Assembly (NCBI GenBank): GCA_013180625.2
Contig: SNVD02002368.1
Location: 62,001 to 126,000, forward strand
Source: Boswellia sacra
Taxonomy: Eukaryota > Streptophyta > Magnoliopsida > Sapindales > Burseraceae
Reading direction: 5' to 3'
Length of the DNA stretch: 64,000 nucleotides
Part shown: piece after piece, positions 46,408 to 59,423 of the stretch
How the letters are laid out: every line of letters starts with the position of its first letter
Position numbering within the stretch: position 1 is the stretch's first letter
The notes under the pieces: model-generated
The model's input: the letters and a program-made list of their open reading frames with translations, nothing else
The model's database searches: none
What the model was told of the DNA's origin: nothing
Position numbers and translations under genes: made by a program

Positions 46408-47040
46408 GGATGGAATCTTTAGTCAAGTGCCTTTAGGCAAAAACGTGTCTGCACCATTATATATATATATATTATCCACAATGAATGTTGATTGTTGATG
46501 TAATCTTCGTGAGTTTCTCTATAATTATATTTAAAGAATTATTTGTCAGTATAAGAGAATTGATTTCTTTTCTGACTATTGCTATTAGAACCCTTAAGAA
46601 AATCTCTTGCACCTTTCATTTTTTATTATATATTTTTTTAAGTTTGAGTTAATTGATTTATGTTTGACTTTACTAATTAAATTCATCTAAGTTTAATCAA
46701 CATTATATCACACCAATTCATGGATGTCTAGCATATTTAAGCTTGTTTGACGACACTGGAAGAAATTTTTATCACATAGCCAAAAAATTCCTTCATATGC
46801 AGTATTAATGTTGATAGAGTTATTATTTTCAACATCACATAAAGAATCCCCAAAGATGAATCTATGCAACAACATGTTCCTTTGTAATCAGATGCATAAC
46901 ATGTGTTTTGTGTGCATTATGTTTTACTGGATAACTTCAATGCACGGCATATAATTGTTATTACTTGTTTCTTGGAAAAAGAATAGGAGCAACAGATCCC
47001 ATGGATTCATTTACAAGCACCACTGTTGTTGCAAATATAA
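46408..47040. other. spacer in unit 1
   Basis: No ORF recognised. Matches 56645-57258 in unit 2. Confidence 0.5.
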
Positions 47041-49080
47041 TGTTGGAGGTGTATTGGATTTAATCTTTTTTTTAGGTTTAGCCTCTTTAAATTTATTGAG
47101 CCCAAACATTTATTGAGGCCTAAACTCTTATTCAACAATCCCTTAATATTAAGGTAGAACCTAGCTAGGTTAACTCAGCTAAGAATGTTCAAATTGTTTC
47201 TTTAGATTGTAAGGCCTTATGACATCTGAAGAGCCACTACACATCAGTTTTACAACCTTTGCATTGGCCTTTTTTGAGGGATGAACAGAGTCAAAGAACA
47301 AATATTCATTAAGATTGATATATATCCATACTCTTTTAATCCTCCTTCCCCATAATGGTAGATATGGACCACTGTTGCAACATCTTGTGATCACATGTTT
47401 CAAAATTTTGATTTACTTTCCCATAATTTCATTTCATAGGTATGTTTGAAAACTATCTGAATGAGATGTGTAGGCGTCTTTAAATCATTAGGCTATGTCA
47501 AATGAATAGTATTTGGTGAACAGTGTTGTGAGAATAATATTCGATAAATAATGTTGTGTGAACAGTAACTTGCAAACAGTGTCATTTAAACAGTATTGTG
47601 AGAATAATATTCGATGAACAATGTCTTGTGAACAGTGATAGCATGTTTCTTATTCACTTCAACTATCATAACATGACCTAATTCTTCCTTTTATGTCTCT
47701 ATTAATCACTGTCCAATTTTGACTAGTAACCCTAATCTTATTAGGCTTAGTCTAACTAATTTTTTCGGTATACGAACTTAATATCATTAAATCTTTTGTT
47801 GGACTTTTATCACTTAATTAGGTCCAACGTAATTTTTATTTAAGCTTTTAATTAATCACATTAATTATAAGCTCATTAATCTAATTAACTAAGTTGGCCC
47901 AAATACTCCATTATTTAATTAATTAGCCTATTTACTAGTCAAATATGATTAATTTAATACCTGGGCTTTATTCTCTAATAAACCCAATTCAATTAAATAA
48001 TTAATTTCTCATGTCCAGTCCTTGTTCAAACAATTTACATGAGCTACTCAGGAGACCTTGATGGACATATTTAGTTACAAGCACCAAGAAGTTTGATCAG
48101 TACCTTGTTATCTTATAATTGTAGTGGGCCTGATTCATTAACTTTGGTTCATTCCACTACAGGTTCAAAGCTGCACTCTTGAATTAAATACTTTTTACAG
48201 AAAGCTTAATAATCTAATTTGAATATATTATTTCTTTAAGCCATATCTATTGAGCATTATATTCACATAGTTATCATTTATGGAATATCAATAATTGGAG
48301 TTAGATATAATTTACCGTGTTACCCTTTAAGCCTTTGATATTAGTTTTATACCATTTAAATGAGTTGAGATTTATTAAGATAAATCTCAGTTTGACGAAA
48401 AACTTTCATTAAACACTCGGCCAAGATTTCCTCAAATAAAATCTTGTAAAACCATCAAGGTGGTATTTTGTAATTCTTTCGGAGTCATGAATTCCATATC
48501 TATGGTATAGTATCTACTAGTATACAGATCTTATAATCTCAACTAGCCAAGGTATTGACCTTATTCTTTTATATCTTTTTTTTTTATTCTAGTGAAAGAC
48601 CATAGCCTATTTACTAGAGGTACACTACCCAGTGGGGATTAAGGCGGGGATGCTTTTAGTGCTCAAGCGTAGTAATTTACATTCGGTCAAGGTATTTCCA
48701 TCAATGTTATAATTCCACGTACTCCATGTTCAAAGCATTCATTAATGCACTAGTGCCTTTGTCCTAAAGTCTCCACACTTCAAATAGTTAGAGATTCACT
48801 ATTTCCCTATTGAAGACAAATGACACTACAACCTTGTTCAAACAAAGCGTCCAGCTGTTGTTTATGGTTGGTAAGCTAATTTTGAGCTATGATAAAGTTT
48901 TGTGTCTCATATATATCTGATATCTACAGAACTTTATCACTATATAAGCTTTAAGGCCTTTAGTAATTGATACAATAATATTTAAGCAATAAATAAATAA
49001 ATAAACTCTTTTATTTATTCATATAGTGTTTACGAAGTACAAAAAATATCCATACTCTTAGCTAGGGCATCAATCTAACA
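47041..49080 (-). mobile_element. LTR-like block, minus orientation, unit 1
   Basis: Read on the minus strand it begins TGTTAGATTGATGCCCTAGC and ends ATACACCTCCAACA, so it has TG…CA ends of a ~2.0-kb LTR. Body motifs (e.g. TTGTCTTCAATAGGG and the AAACACTATATGAATAAAT start region) look like plant copia LTR sequence. No target duplication could be matched and no internal region is present, so boundaries are tentative. A degenerate GTGAACAGT repeat lies at about 47510-47640. The unit 2 counterpart is 57259-59423. Confidence 0.55.
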
Positions 49081-50971
49081 CAACATGCCATTCTTCTTTC
49101 CTTTAAACCTCCCCACCATATATCAATTACAAGTACATCAGAAAAAAAATGCCTTTGCTTTTGGCATAACGAGGTAAAAATGTAAGATCATATTCACATC
49201 ATTTTACAAACTCTGATACTGTTTTACGAACTTTGATATCACTATTATGAGCTTTCTAATATAAGTTGTTAAGACATACTAAATAGAGGAAAAATAATGG
49301 ATGGAAAATACTCCATATACTATGTAGAGTATACTCCATTATAAAAGTACTCCATAATGGAAGTATTCCATAAATTACACAATTTGAAATGGCCTATATA
49401 TAGGTGTTACATCAAACAACTAAACCATAATAGTAGAACAACTAGAACCACTACTAACATAAGAGATAAAATAGGGCCACTAGTCCCTAATTTGTAGTGA
49501 CCAAATCAACAACAAATGTAACAACCTACATCCTTAAGACTAGGTCTTAGAATCCAAATAAAATTATCTAAAAATCAAGAGGTACCAAATATTCAAGGGT
49601 TATTGATTACTTCATTTGATGAAGTCTGTAAAAATCATGATTTGCATATATGAATCCCTTTAGTTGGCCTCTCTATAGTTCCTAGAGGACTTGACTAAGA
49701 GGCTGATTATTTTTCAATCTAAAATCTGAATTTCACTTATTCTTGGATTTCATATATTTTTATGATTTCTTTTTTAGTTAAGACTTAATATAAGACATCT
49801 TCATTTGAATTAAAAAAAAAGCTAAATATTTTTAGCTTTTATCTGAATGCAAATGCTTGAATGGTTATACCACCTTTAATTCTCAAAAATACCCTTATCT
49901 AATTCATTTGTTATCTTTTTATATGTGACTTTTATACAACAATACAATTTAAATAATTACGTATATAATTACACTATAAATTATTATACTGATTTAGAAA
50001 AAATAATTTATAGTATAATAATAAAATATTTGAAATTATGAAATTATAAATACTTCAATATTAACGTATACAAAATATTAATATGCAAATATTATTAATA
50101 TGTCAAAACAGACAACTGAAAACAACATCAAACAATAAGGATATATATATGAAAATATTAATTTTAGATATTTTAATTTAGATGTCAAAATTAGAAAAAC
50201 AAACATATTATTCAAATTTATATATTCAAATCTATTCAAATTTCAGTTTAATTCAGATTCATTCACATTTCAGACAAAAAGATAATCATCCCATGAGTGC
50301 TTTGTTTTGTTGTGCGGTTCTACTAACCCCAAAACATCCTCCAAGCAAGATCTTGTTCCTTCAAGCTGTGTCGTGCCCGGTGTATAACCCATAGACATTA
50401 AGTTTGGGAAACCAAGTTTCCTTCCTCCTTTCTTATATATTTCTTGACAGATGAATAAAATAAAATAAAAGCTTAAAGCAACTTCAATCAAAGAAAATAT
50501 TCCAGATGGTGGATACAACATATGATGTTTTTACAATGATTTTTAGTTATCAAAGTTTATGATTATTAATTATAAACTTTAAATATTCAATTACGCCCAC
50601 GCATAAAATTATTTTTGTACAAAAAGCAGTAAATTTAACATGGTATCAAAGTTATTAACTGACCTAATGAAAAAAAAAATTGTTTTTTGTATGATCCACT
50701 GAGGTGCGTGAATATGATAGACCGAAATTTAGACAAGAAAATATGAAGTGCAGATGAATCTACTAATTATCACATTTTTACAAGTTACATTATCAAAAAC
50801 TCAAGCAATTAGACTAGTCTAATCCTCTATATGCATGCAGGATCATGTACCAATCCTTGATGAGTTTTTGCTAGAACACTGGCTCCAATCCTCGAATGCA
50901 AAGCATATTTCAAGTACGCCCTTCAAAGCAATCATGCACTCAAGTGTTGGCGTTCTTAAGACCATCCCAAT
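49081..50971. other. spacer in unit 1
   Basis: AT-rich with no recognised gene. Collinear with 59424-61322. Small ORFs (e.g. 50182-50394) are not conserved as open frames in unit 2. Confidence 0.5.
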
Positions 50972-50974
50972 TAA

Positions 50975-52175
50975 GGCCTATTTAGGATTGCTGTACTATG
51001 GAAAATTGTTATAAAAAAGTGTTGCTAGAAAAATCCATTGTTAGTTGTCCTATTGTAAAAAGTTTTAGGGTCTTTAGTGAAATAACTGCTCAAAATTGTT
51101 GTATTGTCCAAATGCTATAAATATGTGTTTGGTATACTTAATTTTTAAAAACTAATTTTCAATAAAAAAGACTAAAATATACAATTTCTTTTTAAAAAAT
51201 TATTTACTTTTTAATCTTTAATTAAATATAAAATCATATTATTAAAAATAATTAAATTTTTTTGTATTATTCAAATTTATGATATTAAAATAATTGAATA
51301 TATTAATTTATTTATTATTTAAAACTATAATTTTTGAAAAATAAAATAGATGCTAGCAGAGGGTAGTCATCACCAGCTGCCAATGGAGTTGGCACTTCTG
51401 ACGATACCGCCATCACCACCATGTTCATCGTTGTGTGCTCTTTCCAAATATGGTGATGTCATCGTCATTCAAGTCTCTAGTGAATAGGATTGGACAATTA
51501 AAATTTCAATACCAAAACTTTAAACGCGTTATCCTCGTTTATCAACAAAGTAAACGACGACACCGTTAACAGATCTTAGCAGAGCAGTTGAAGGAGAATG
51601 TGGTCGTGGTGGCGGGTGTCATTGGATGTGCCACGCCACTAGTGGTTGACAACAACTACCCTCCGGTGGCATCGTTTTATTTTTCAAAAATGAAATTAAA
51701 AGTATAAATCTTAATATTTTTATAATATATTAATTAATTATTAATTTGAATGTGGCGGTGGTAGCGTGTCATCGAACGCTCCACCCCAGCAGTGGTCGGT
51801 GACGACTATCCTTTGGTAGCATCTGTTTTATTTTTTTAAATGAAATTAGAAAATAGATCTTAATAATTTTTTTTCATAATATATTAATTATTAATTTCAA
51901 ATTTTTAATACATAAGGGTATTTTTAGATTTTTATTATTTAAGTAGGATAGTTTTGATATTTTAATAATTTTAATATTTTAATCTATCAAAATTTTAGCA
52001 TTTGAAAACCAATATTTAAATGTTGACCCTTGCTTACTTTTATAATCTAATACAAAAATAGATTTTTGGAGAAGCACCATTCTAGATAATCAATATTAAG
52101 TGAGTTTACTAAACACTGAAGTAACGATAGCTAATAGCAGACTCCTGTTGTGAAACAGCTGGATCGAGCGCACAC
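50975..52175. mobile_element. second Harbinger-like element in unit 1
   Basis: Flanked by TAA (50972-50974 and 52176-52178). Ends are clearer in the unit 2 counterpart (GGGTTTGTTTGGGATT…GGATCAAACGGACAC). The middle carries repeated GGTGGC/CATCGxACGC-type segments (51350-51810) in inverted and direct copies. No transposase frame. Confidence 0.55.
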
Positions 52176-52324
52176 TAAGTGCATTACTTCTAGTCTTCTC
52201 CAATGCATCACATCTTTGTTACAGCAATTCTGTTCTAGCGGAATGCAATCGAACTCACAATGGGGATAAGTCGGGAAACGAGCCAATAAGACAGAAGAGT
52301 GGTGGGAAATGAATATCACAACAC

Positions 52325-52615
52325 AAATGAACGCAACTTTAACAAAAAAGCCTAGAAGAATTGCTTTTCCAGTCAATTCAGAATCACTCGTGAAACACCT
52401 TAGTCTCCTCTATTTACTTTTTCCCGTTGGCTTTCACACAATAAACGAATAAACTACAAAAAAAGGGGAAAAACTAGAGTGCAGCAACGCAACTTTAACA
52501 AAAAAGCTTAGTAGAATTACTTTCCAGTCAATTCAGAATCACTCGTAAAACACCTTAGTCTCCTCTATTTACTTTTTCCCGTTGTCTTTCACACAATAAA
52601 CGAATAAACTACCAA
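52325..52615. repeat. ~160-bp tandem duplication at the unit 1/unit 2 boundary
   Basis: The block CGCAACTTTAACAAAAAAGC…TTTCACACAATAAACG occurs at about 52332-52455 and again at 52489-52613 with few changes. Unit 2 has only one copy at its equivalent end (62680-62795). Confidence 0.85.
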
Positions 52616-53721
52616 AAAAAAAAAAAAAGGAAAAACTAGACTGCAGCAGCTGCACCCATGCAGCCGCTGCCTTTAAGGAAAGGGACTTTTCCACCCCAAT
52701 AAAAATAGTAAAAGGCCGCCACGTATGCATGCGCTGCTGCACTCGGAGGTGGACCGACGTTGAGACCGAGGGAGCCCAGACGTCGCTTGAAAAATTAAAC
52801 TCTTTTATACCTCCTCATCAGTTCTATTAGTTTCAAATATACTATTTTATTAAAAAGTACTTAATTTAACTACACATTACTTTTTTTAATTTCTTTTTAT
52901 TACAGTCATTTGACCACTGATCTTTGCCACCTACCCTGTCTCCTACTACTTTTTTTCCCTACGAATTGGTACAAAAGAAAAGACGAGGACAAATTTCTTC
53001 AAATGCCAAACAAGTTTATATTTTATTATATTTAATATTTTACTCTTTATTTTATACATAAAATTTTAATCAAATTTTTAATGTTTTTCTCATGTAGTTT
53101 TCATGTTCATTTGTTATCAATATCTTATTTTTATTTTGCAGACAATCATATACTTTTTTCATAACAAGGGCAATCGAATACAAGATATATAACTAATTAT
53201 CACTCCTTTCAAGTAAATTACATCGTTATTTTAATTAATTCTTATTACTATATTCTATCAATAAAATTTATGTATATTTTATTAATGCTTATTTATTTAT
53301 TTTGACTTATTCTTTGCTATAAATATTGTAAAGATTGAACCATGCAATCGAATAAGAGATGGATAGATAAACGATAGCTTGCTTGCATGCATTTAGAAAT
53401 ATATTTTTGATATAATAAGGTAATCATGCAACATTTTCAAAACATGAAAACTCGTTTGAAACAATTATGACTTTGTATTTACTAAATTATTGAACTATAA
53501 TATTTTAATATTTTATATTTTGTTTTATTGTGTTAGAATTTATTTTAATAGATAAGGTTTATATCCCCTATCTATATGTATTTTTTTAATTTTTAATAAA
53601 TTTTCTCCTTTTCATTGTTTATCAAAGAAATTATAAAAATTTAAAAATATTAACATACCCTCCTTTCACAAAATCTTGGATTCGCCACTGGCTGTACTGT
53701 AGATGGACTCTTTTTAAACCA
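52616..53721. other. extra ~1.1-kb segment between units 1 and 2
   Basis: This DNA is absent at the unit 2/unit 3 junction, where ATAAACGAATAAACTAC joins almost directly to CCACATTTATGATTATG. It holds a GC-richer patch (52640-52790, with CTGCAGCAGCTGCACC and CATGCAGCCGCTGC) and AT-rich DNA ending TTGGATTCGCCACTG, which resembles the inverse of a hAT-type end (CAGTGGCGAATCC). No matching left terminus was found. Confidence 0.5.
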
Positions 53722-53794
53722 CATTTATGATTATGAATTAAGAGAGGGCGTGCTGCCGAGTGCTTAGTAATATCATTTACTCTTACCGTCACCC

Positions 53795-55126
53795 ATTTCG
53801 ACCACTAATAGCTCTCTTTATCTTTTTCTTTTTCTTTCCATCTTCTCCTGTATCAAATCCGATGAACTCCAGATATTACTAAAGCTCAAAACCGCCCTCT
53901 AAGAATCAAAACCTCATATATTTATGACTTGGGTCCCAAATAATTGCTTATGCAACTTCACGGAAATCACTTGCAACTCAGATAATTCAGTCAAAGAAAT
54001 TGAGCTTTCGAATCAAAATTTGACAGGAACTCTTGCTTTTGATTCAATATGCCAGCTTCAGTCCTTGGACAAGCTTTCATTTGGGTTCAACTCTTTGTAT
54101 GGTACGATCTCAGAAGATTTGAACAGCTGTATAAAGCTACGGCACATGGATCTTGGCAATAATTTTTTCACCGGATCATTTCCAAGCATATCGTCTCTCA
54201 GGGAATTACGTTACCTGTATTTGGATAACAGCGGATATTCTGGTGTTTTTCCATGGAGATCACTTGAAAACATGACTAACCTCGTTAAACTGAGTCTCGG
54301 CGGCAATCGTTTCAATCCAACTATACTTTTCCAAATCAAATCAAGAATCTAACCCAGCTGAATTGGCTCTTTTTATCAAACTGCGGCCTTGAAGGTCGAA
54401 TTCTAGATGAAATTGGGTATCTAAGGGAGCTCATAGACTTGGAGTTGGCGTACAACAATATATCTGGTGCGATACCACCAGAAATTGGGAAGCTTCGAAA
54501 CTTGTTTCAGCTCGAGCTTTACGGTAACAGACTGACTGGAAAGCTTCCTGTTGGGTTGAGAAAGCTGACGAGTCTCGAAGATTTTGATGCCTGGATGAAC
54601 TTTCTTAAAGGCGATTTATCTGAAGTGGGGTTCTTGACCAATCTGGCGTGCCTCCACTTGTATAAGAACCAACTATCTGGTGAAGTACCAGAAGCATGGG
54701 GACAGTTTAAAAAGCTGGTGGGTCTTTCTTTGTATCAAAACAACTTGACCGGACCTCTGCCTCAAGAACTTGGTTCGTGGGCTGAGTTTTTATACATTGA
54801 TGTTTTAGAAAAAAATTTATTGACAGGTCACATCCCACCGGATCGATATGTGCAAGAAAGGTGCCATGACAGTCTTTACATGTTAAACAACAAATTAGCT
54901 GGTGAAATTCCTGCGAGTTATGCAAATTGTTTGAGTTTAGAGGATTTCATGGTTAATAATAACTCGCTGACGGGAAGTGTTCCTACGGGGATATGGGGAT
55001 TGCCAAAAATAACTATGATCAACATCGAGTTTAATCAACTTGAAGGGCCTATTACTCAAGATATACCACACCAGCATGTTAAAGTACTGAATCTAGCCAC
55101 TAATATTAAATCATTTGTTAATTGTT
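53795..55126 (+). pseudogene. RLK7/HAIKU2-like LRR pseudogene, copy 2
   Basis: Very similar to copy 1 but with different lesions. The start codon is ATT (53795-53797) in place of ATG. A CAA-to-TAA stop occurs near 53899. A 2-bp insertion near 54327 (CAACTATACTTTT) shifts the frame, which recovers at 54439-55128 (e.g. GAIPPEIGKLRNLFQLELYG). A deletion relative to copy 1 joins ITQDI directly to PHQHVKVLNL, after which TGA follows. Membrane and kinase domains are missing. Copy 2 keeps the AAAG that copy 1 has lost. Confidence 0.88.
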
Positions 55127-55498
55127 GAGGATGGTTATTTTTTTCAATTTTTTATCCATGATAGCTTTTCATTATTTTATTAGATATGATTGTTGAGTTG
55201 TTTTTTCTTTCATAATTTTTTCTTCCCATTTATTATAACGTGTCAGTATCTCATTGCTTATGATTCTAGCTTCCTTTGGTTAAAACTTATTAGCCCAAAT
55301 TTAGGCGAGACTGGGTTAGAGGAAGTTAAGGCGCAAATCAAATGTTAAGTGTTAATGTCGATTTAGGAAGGCTACAAATTTGTGTGCATTTTGGTGGTCA
55401 CATTCATATTCATTTCCTAATTGTTTTCTTGCGCTTGCATCAACTCTAACTGCTATATATAAAGTTGTTTACTTGACGATAAAGAAGTCAAAGAACTT
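55127..55498. other. sequence following LRR copy 2
   Basis: Equivalent to about 44870-45242 in unit 1. No gene recognised. Confidence 0.5.
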
Positions 55499-55501
55499 TA
55501 A

Positions 55502-56641
55502 GGGTGTGTTCGGTTGCAAGAAAGGAAAAGTAGAAGGAAAGGAAAAGCGGGTGAAAAGGAAAAATTGAGGGAAATAAATGAGTTTGGGAGATTTTTTTCC
55601 TTTGTTTGGTTTGATATCGAATTTGGATGGAAAGGAATGCTCATAAATTGATTGGACATAAATAACTTATTATTTAAATATAAAATATCCATTTATTAAA
55701 TATAATTTTTTCTATGAATTAATTTAAAATAAATAACTATTAAGTTATATTTATGTATTAACCTATGAAATTTTTTAAAAAAAAATTAACTTAATTAGAA
55801 TCGAATTTTATTACACAAATTTATTATTTATTACAAATATTATTTTAAAATTACACAAAATTATATTGTTTATTTTTAAAGAAAAAGTAAAAATTAACCA
55901 TATATAATAAATATTAAATTATTTTATAATATTATTAAATTAGTATAGGCTTATTAAATAAATGAATAATTTAATATATAATCATATATTAAACTTAACA
56001 AATTTTGCAAGTCGTTGGATGACCACCGCTCTTGTCGTTGGCATTCAATGAATCTTGAGCTTTGATGTCACCACTAGCACCACTGAAACCATTGTCTAGC
56101 AGTCGATCCTTTCGTGCAAGCGTCATCGTTGGCCAAATCACCGTTTTCCAAAATCGGCAGATATAATTATCAAATTCAACGTTAAACTTTTTCGTTAACA
56201 ACGAACAGTGCTTTCCACGGCGATGAAACAATCTCAAATGAGTAGAAGACCAATAGACGATCACGTCGGTACAAGCAGTGACATTGCCAAAACAATTTTT
56301 TCAATTTTCGATTTTTTTAATTATAAATTTTGTAATTTTAAAAAAATTAACGAATTATATTTATAATTATTTATTAAATAATTTAATCAATTATTTGAAT
56401 AAGGTTAGTTTTGGATACATAAAAAATATATAAGGTTAGATTAGTAATTTAATGTATTATTTCTAAAAAAACCAAAGTTTTCCTCAAGTAGGGGAGTGGA
56501 AAATGATTGTTAAAATTTAAATAATCCTAATTCTTATGAAAACTTTTTGCTAAGTCAAAAACTTTAACCAAATAACAAACTTAAGATTATTAAGTAATCC
56601 CAAATCCTTTCCCCCCACTATTAATCGAATCGAACAGGGCC
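55502..56641. mobile_element. Harbinger-like element in unit 2
   Basis: Counterpart of 45246-46404: begins GGGTGTGTTCGGTT and ends CGAACAGGGCC. Left TSD TAA is intact; right is TAT. The 89-codon minus ORF 55995-56264 covers the GC-richer patch, is not open in unit 1, and has no recognisable family. Confidence 0.75.
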
Positions 56642-56644
56642 TAT

Positions 56645-57258
56645 GGATGGAATTTTTAGTCAAGTGCATTTAGGAATATATATATATATTGTCCACAGTG
56701 AATGTTGATTGTTGATGTAATCTTCGTGAGTTTCTCTGTAATTATATGTAAAGAATTCATTGTCAGTATAAGAGAATTGATTTCTTTTCTAACTATTGCT
56801 ATTAGAAACTTCAAGAAAATATCTTGCACTTTTCATCTTTTATTATATGTTGTTTTAAGGTTGAGTTAATTAATTTACGTTTGACTTTACTAATTAAATT
56901 CATTTAAGTTTAATCAGCTTGATATCACACCAATTTGTGGAAGTCTAGCATATTTAAGCTTGTTTTATGGCACTTGAAGAAATTTTTATCACATAGCCAA
57001 AAAAAAATTTCATATGTAGTGTTAATGTTGATAGAGTTATTATTTTTAGCATCACATAGAGAATACCCAAATATGGATATATGCAACAAAATGTCCCTTT
57101 GGAAAACGGATGCACAATCTGTGTTTTGTGTGCATTATGTTTCACTGGATAACTTCAATGCACGACATATAATTGTTTTTACTTGTTACATGTAAAGAGA
57201 ATAGGAGCAACAGATCCCATGAATTCATTTACAAGAACCACTTTTATTGCAAATATAC
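56645..57258. other. spacer in unit 2
   Basis: Matches 46408-47040. The 86-codon plus ORF (56935-57195) is not supported by unit 1. Confidence 0.5.
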
Positions 57259-59423
57259 TGTTGGAGCTGTATTAGACTTAATTTTCTTTTAGGTTTAGCC
57301 TCTTCAAATTAATTGAGCTAGAACATTCATTGAGGCATAAACTTTTATTCAACAATCCCCTTAACATTAAGGTAGAACCTAGCTAGGTTAACTCAACTAA
57401 GAATGTTCAAATAGTTTCTTTAGATTGTAAGGCCCTATGACATCTGAAGGGCCATTACACATCAGTTCTGCAACCTTCGCATCGTCCTTTTCTAAGGGAT
57501 GAACAGAGTCAAAGAACAAATATTCATTAAGATTGATATATATCCATACTCTTTTAATCCTCCTTACCCATAATGGTAGTTATGGACGATTGTCCATATA
57601 CGTAGGAACCTGGTGTCAAATATAAACACTTCAACACTGCGAAATAGCCTCTAAGACCAACATCTTGTAAGCACATTTCAAAATTTTGATTTGCTTTCTC
57701 ATCACTTGAGTTTATAGGTATGTTTGAAAACTATCTAAAAGAGATATGCAGGCATCTTTAAATCATTAGACTATGTCAAATGAATAGTGTCAGATGAACA
57801 GTAACAAATGAATAGTGTTTGGTGAACAGTATCGTGTGAATAATATTCGATGAACAGTGCTGTATGAATAGAAACTTGTGAACAATGTCTTTTGAACAGT
57901 ATTGTGTGATAATATTCGATAAATAGTGACAACTTGTTCCTTGTTCACTTCAACTATCATAACATGACCTAATTCTTCGTTTTATGTCTCTATTAATCCC
58001 TATCCAATTTTGACTATTAACCCTAATTTTATTAGGCCTAGTCTAACTAATTTTCTACGTTTCTAGGACTAGTAGTCCTAGTTGCATAAGAACTTAATCT
58101 CATTAAATCTTTTGTTGGACTTTTAATACTTAAGTAGGTCCAACCCAATTTTTTTTAAGCTTTTAATTAATCACATTAATTATAAGCTCATTAATCTAAT
58201 TAACTAAGTTGACCCAAATACTCCATTATTTAATTAATCAAATTAATCAAATGATGAGCCTATTTAGTAGTCAAATATATTTAATTTAATACATGGGCTT
58301 TATTCTCTAATAAATCCAATTAAATTAAATAATTAATTTCTCAAGTCCAGTCCTTGTTCAAACAATTTATATAAGCTACTCAAGGGACCTTGATATACAT
58401 ATTTAGTTACGAACTCCAATAAGTTTGACCCAGTGCCCTGTTATCTTATAATTGTAATGGGCCCAATTAATCTATTAACTTTGGTTCATTCCACTATAAG
58501 TCCAAAGTTACACTCTTGAATTAAATACTTTTATAAAAAGCTTAATAATTTAATCTAAATACATTACTTCTTTAAGTCATATCCATTAAGCATCAGATTT
58601 ACAATATTACCATTCATGAAAAGTCAATAATTGGAGTTAGATATAATTTACTGTGTTACCCTTCCAATTATATCTTAAGCTTTTGATACCAATTTTTTAC
58701 CATTTAAATGAGTTGAGATTTATTAAAATAAATCTCAGTTTAATGAAATACTTTCATTAAACACTGGACTAAGATTTTCTTAAATAAGACCTTGTAAAAC
58801 CATCAAGGTGGTATTCTACAATCCTTTCGGAGTCATGAATTCCATATCTAAGGTATAGTGTCTACTAGCATACAAATCTTACAATCCCAACTAGCTAAGG
58901 TATTAACCTGATTCTTTTATATCCCACTTTTTATTCTAGTCGAAGACCATAGCCTATATACTAGAGGTACACTACCCACTCAGGATTAAGGTAGATGCCT
59001 TTAGTGCTCGGGTGTACTAATTTACATTTGGTCAAGGTATTTCTACCAAATGTTATAATTCCACGTAGTCCATGTTCAATGCATTCATTAATGCACGAGA
59101 CTACCTTTGTCCTGAAGTCTCCACTCCAAAGAGTTAGAGATTCATTGTTTCCCTATTAAAGACAAACGACACTACAACCTTGTCCAAACAAAGCGTCCAA
59201 CTGTTGTTTATGGGTTGTGAACTAATTTTAAGCTATGATAAAGTTCTGTGTCTCACATATATCTGATATATACATAACATTATCAATATATAAGCTTTGA
59301 AGACCTTAGTCATTGATACAATCATATTTAAGAAAAAAATAAATAATAAACTCTTTTATTTATTCATATAGTGTTTACGAATTATAGAAAATATTTGTAC
59401 TCTTAGCTAGCATCTATCTAACA
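57259..59423 (-). mobile_element. LTR-like block, minus orientation, unit 2
   Basis: Counterpart of 47041-49080, about 125 bp longer through small insertions (e.g. near 57590-57660 and 58060-58090). It starts TGTTGGAGCTGTATTAG and ends ATCTATCTAACA on the plus strand. The degenerate GTGAACAGT repeat here (57780-57930) is longer than in unit 1. Confidence 0.55.

Larger units (their letters stand above)
43185..52455 (+). repeat. segmental duplication unit 1
   Basis: This ~9.3-kb block is collinear with 53740-62810. Order is an LRR receptor pseudogene, a Harbinger-like element, an LTR-like block in minus orientation, and a second Harbinger-like element, ending at the shared CACACAATAAACGAATAAAC. 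The transposons occupy equivalent positions in both units, so they inserted before the duplication. Confidence 0.9.
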
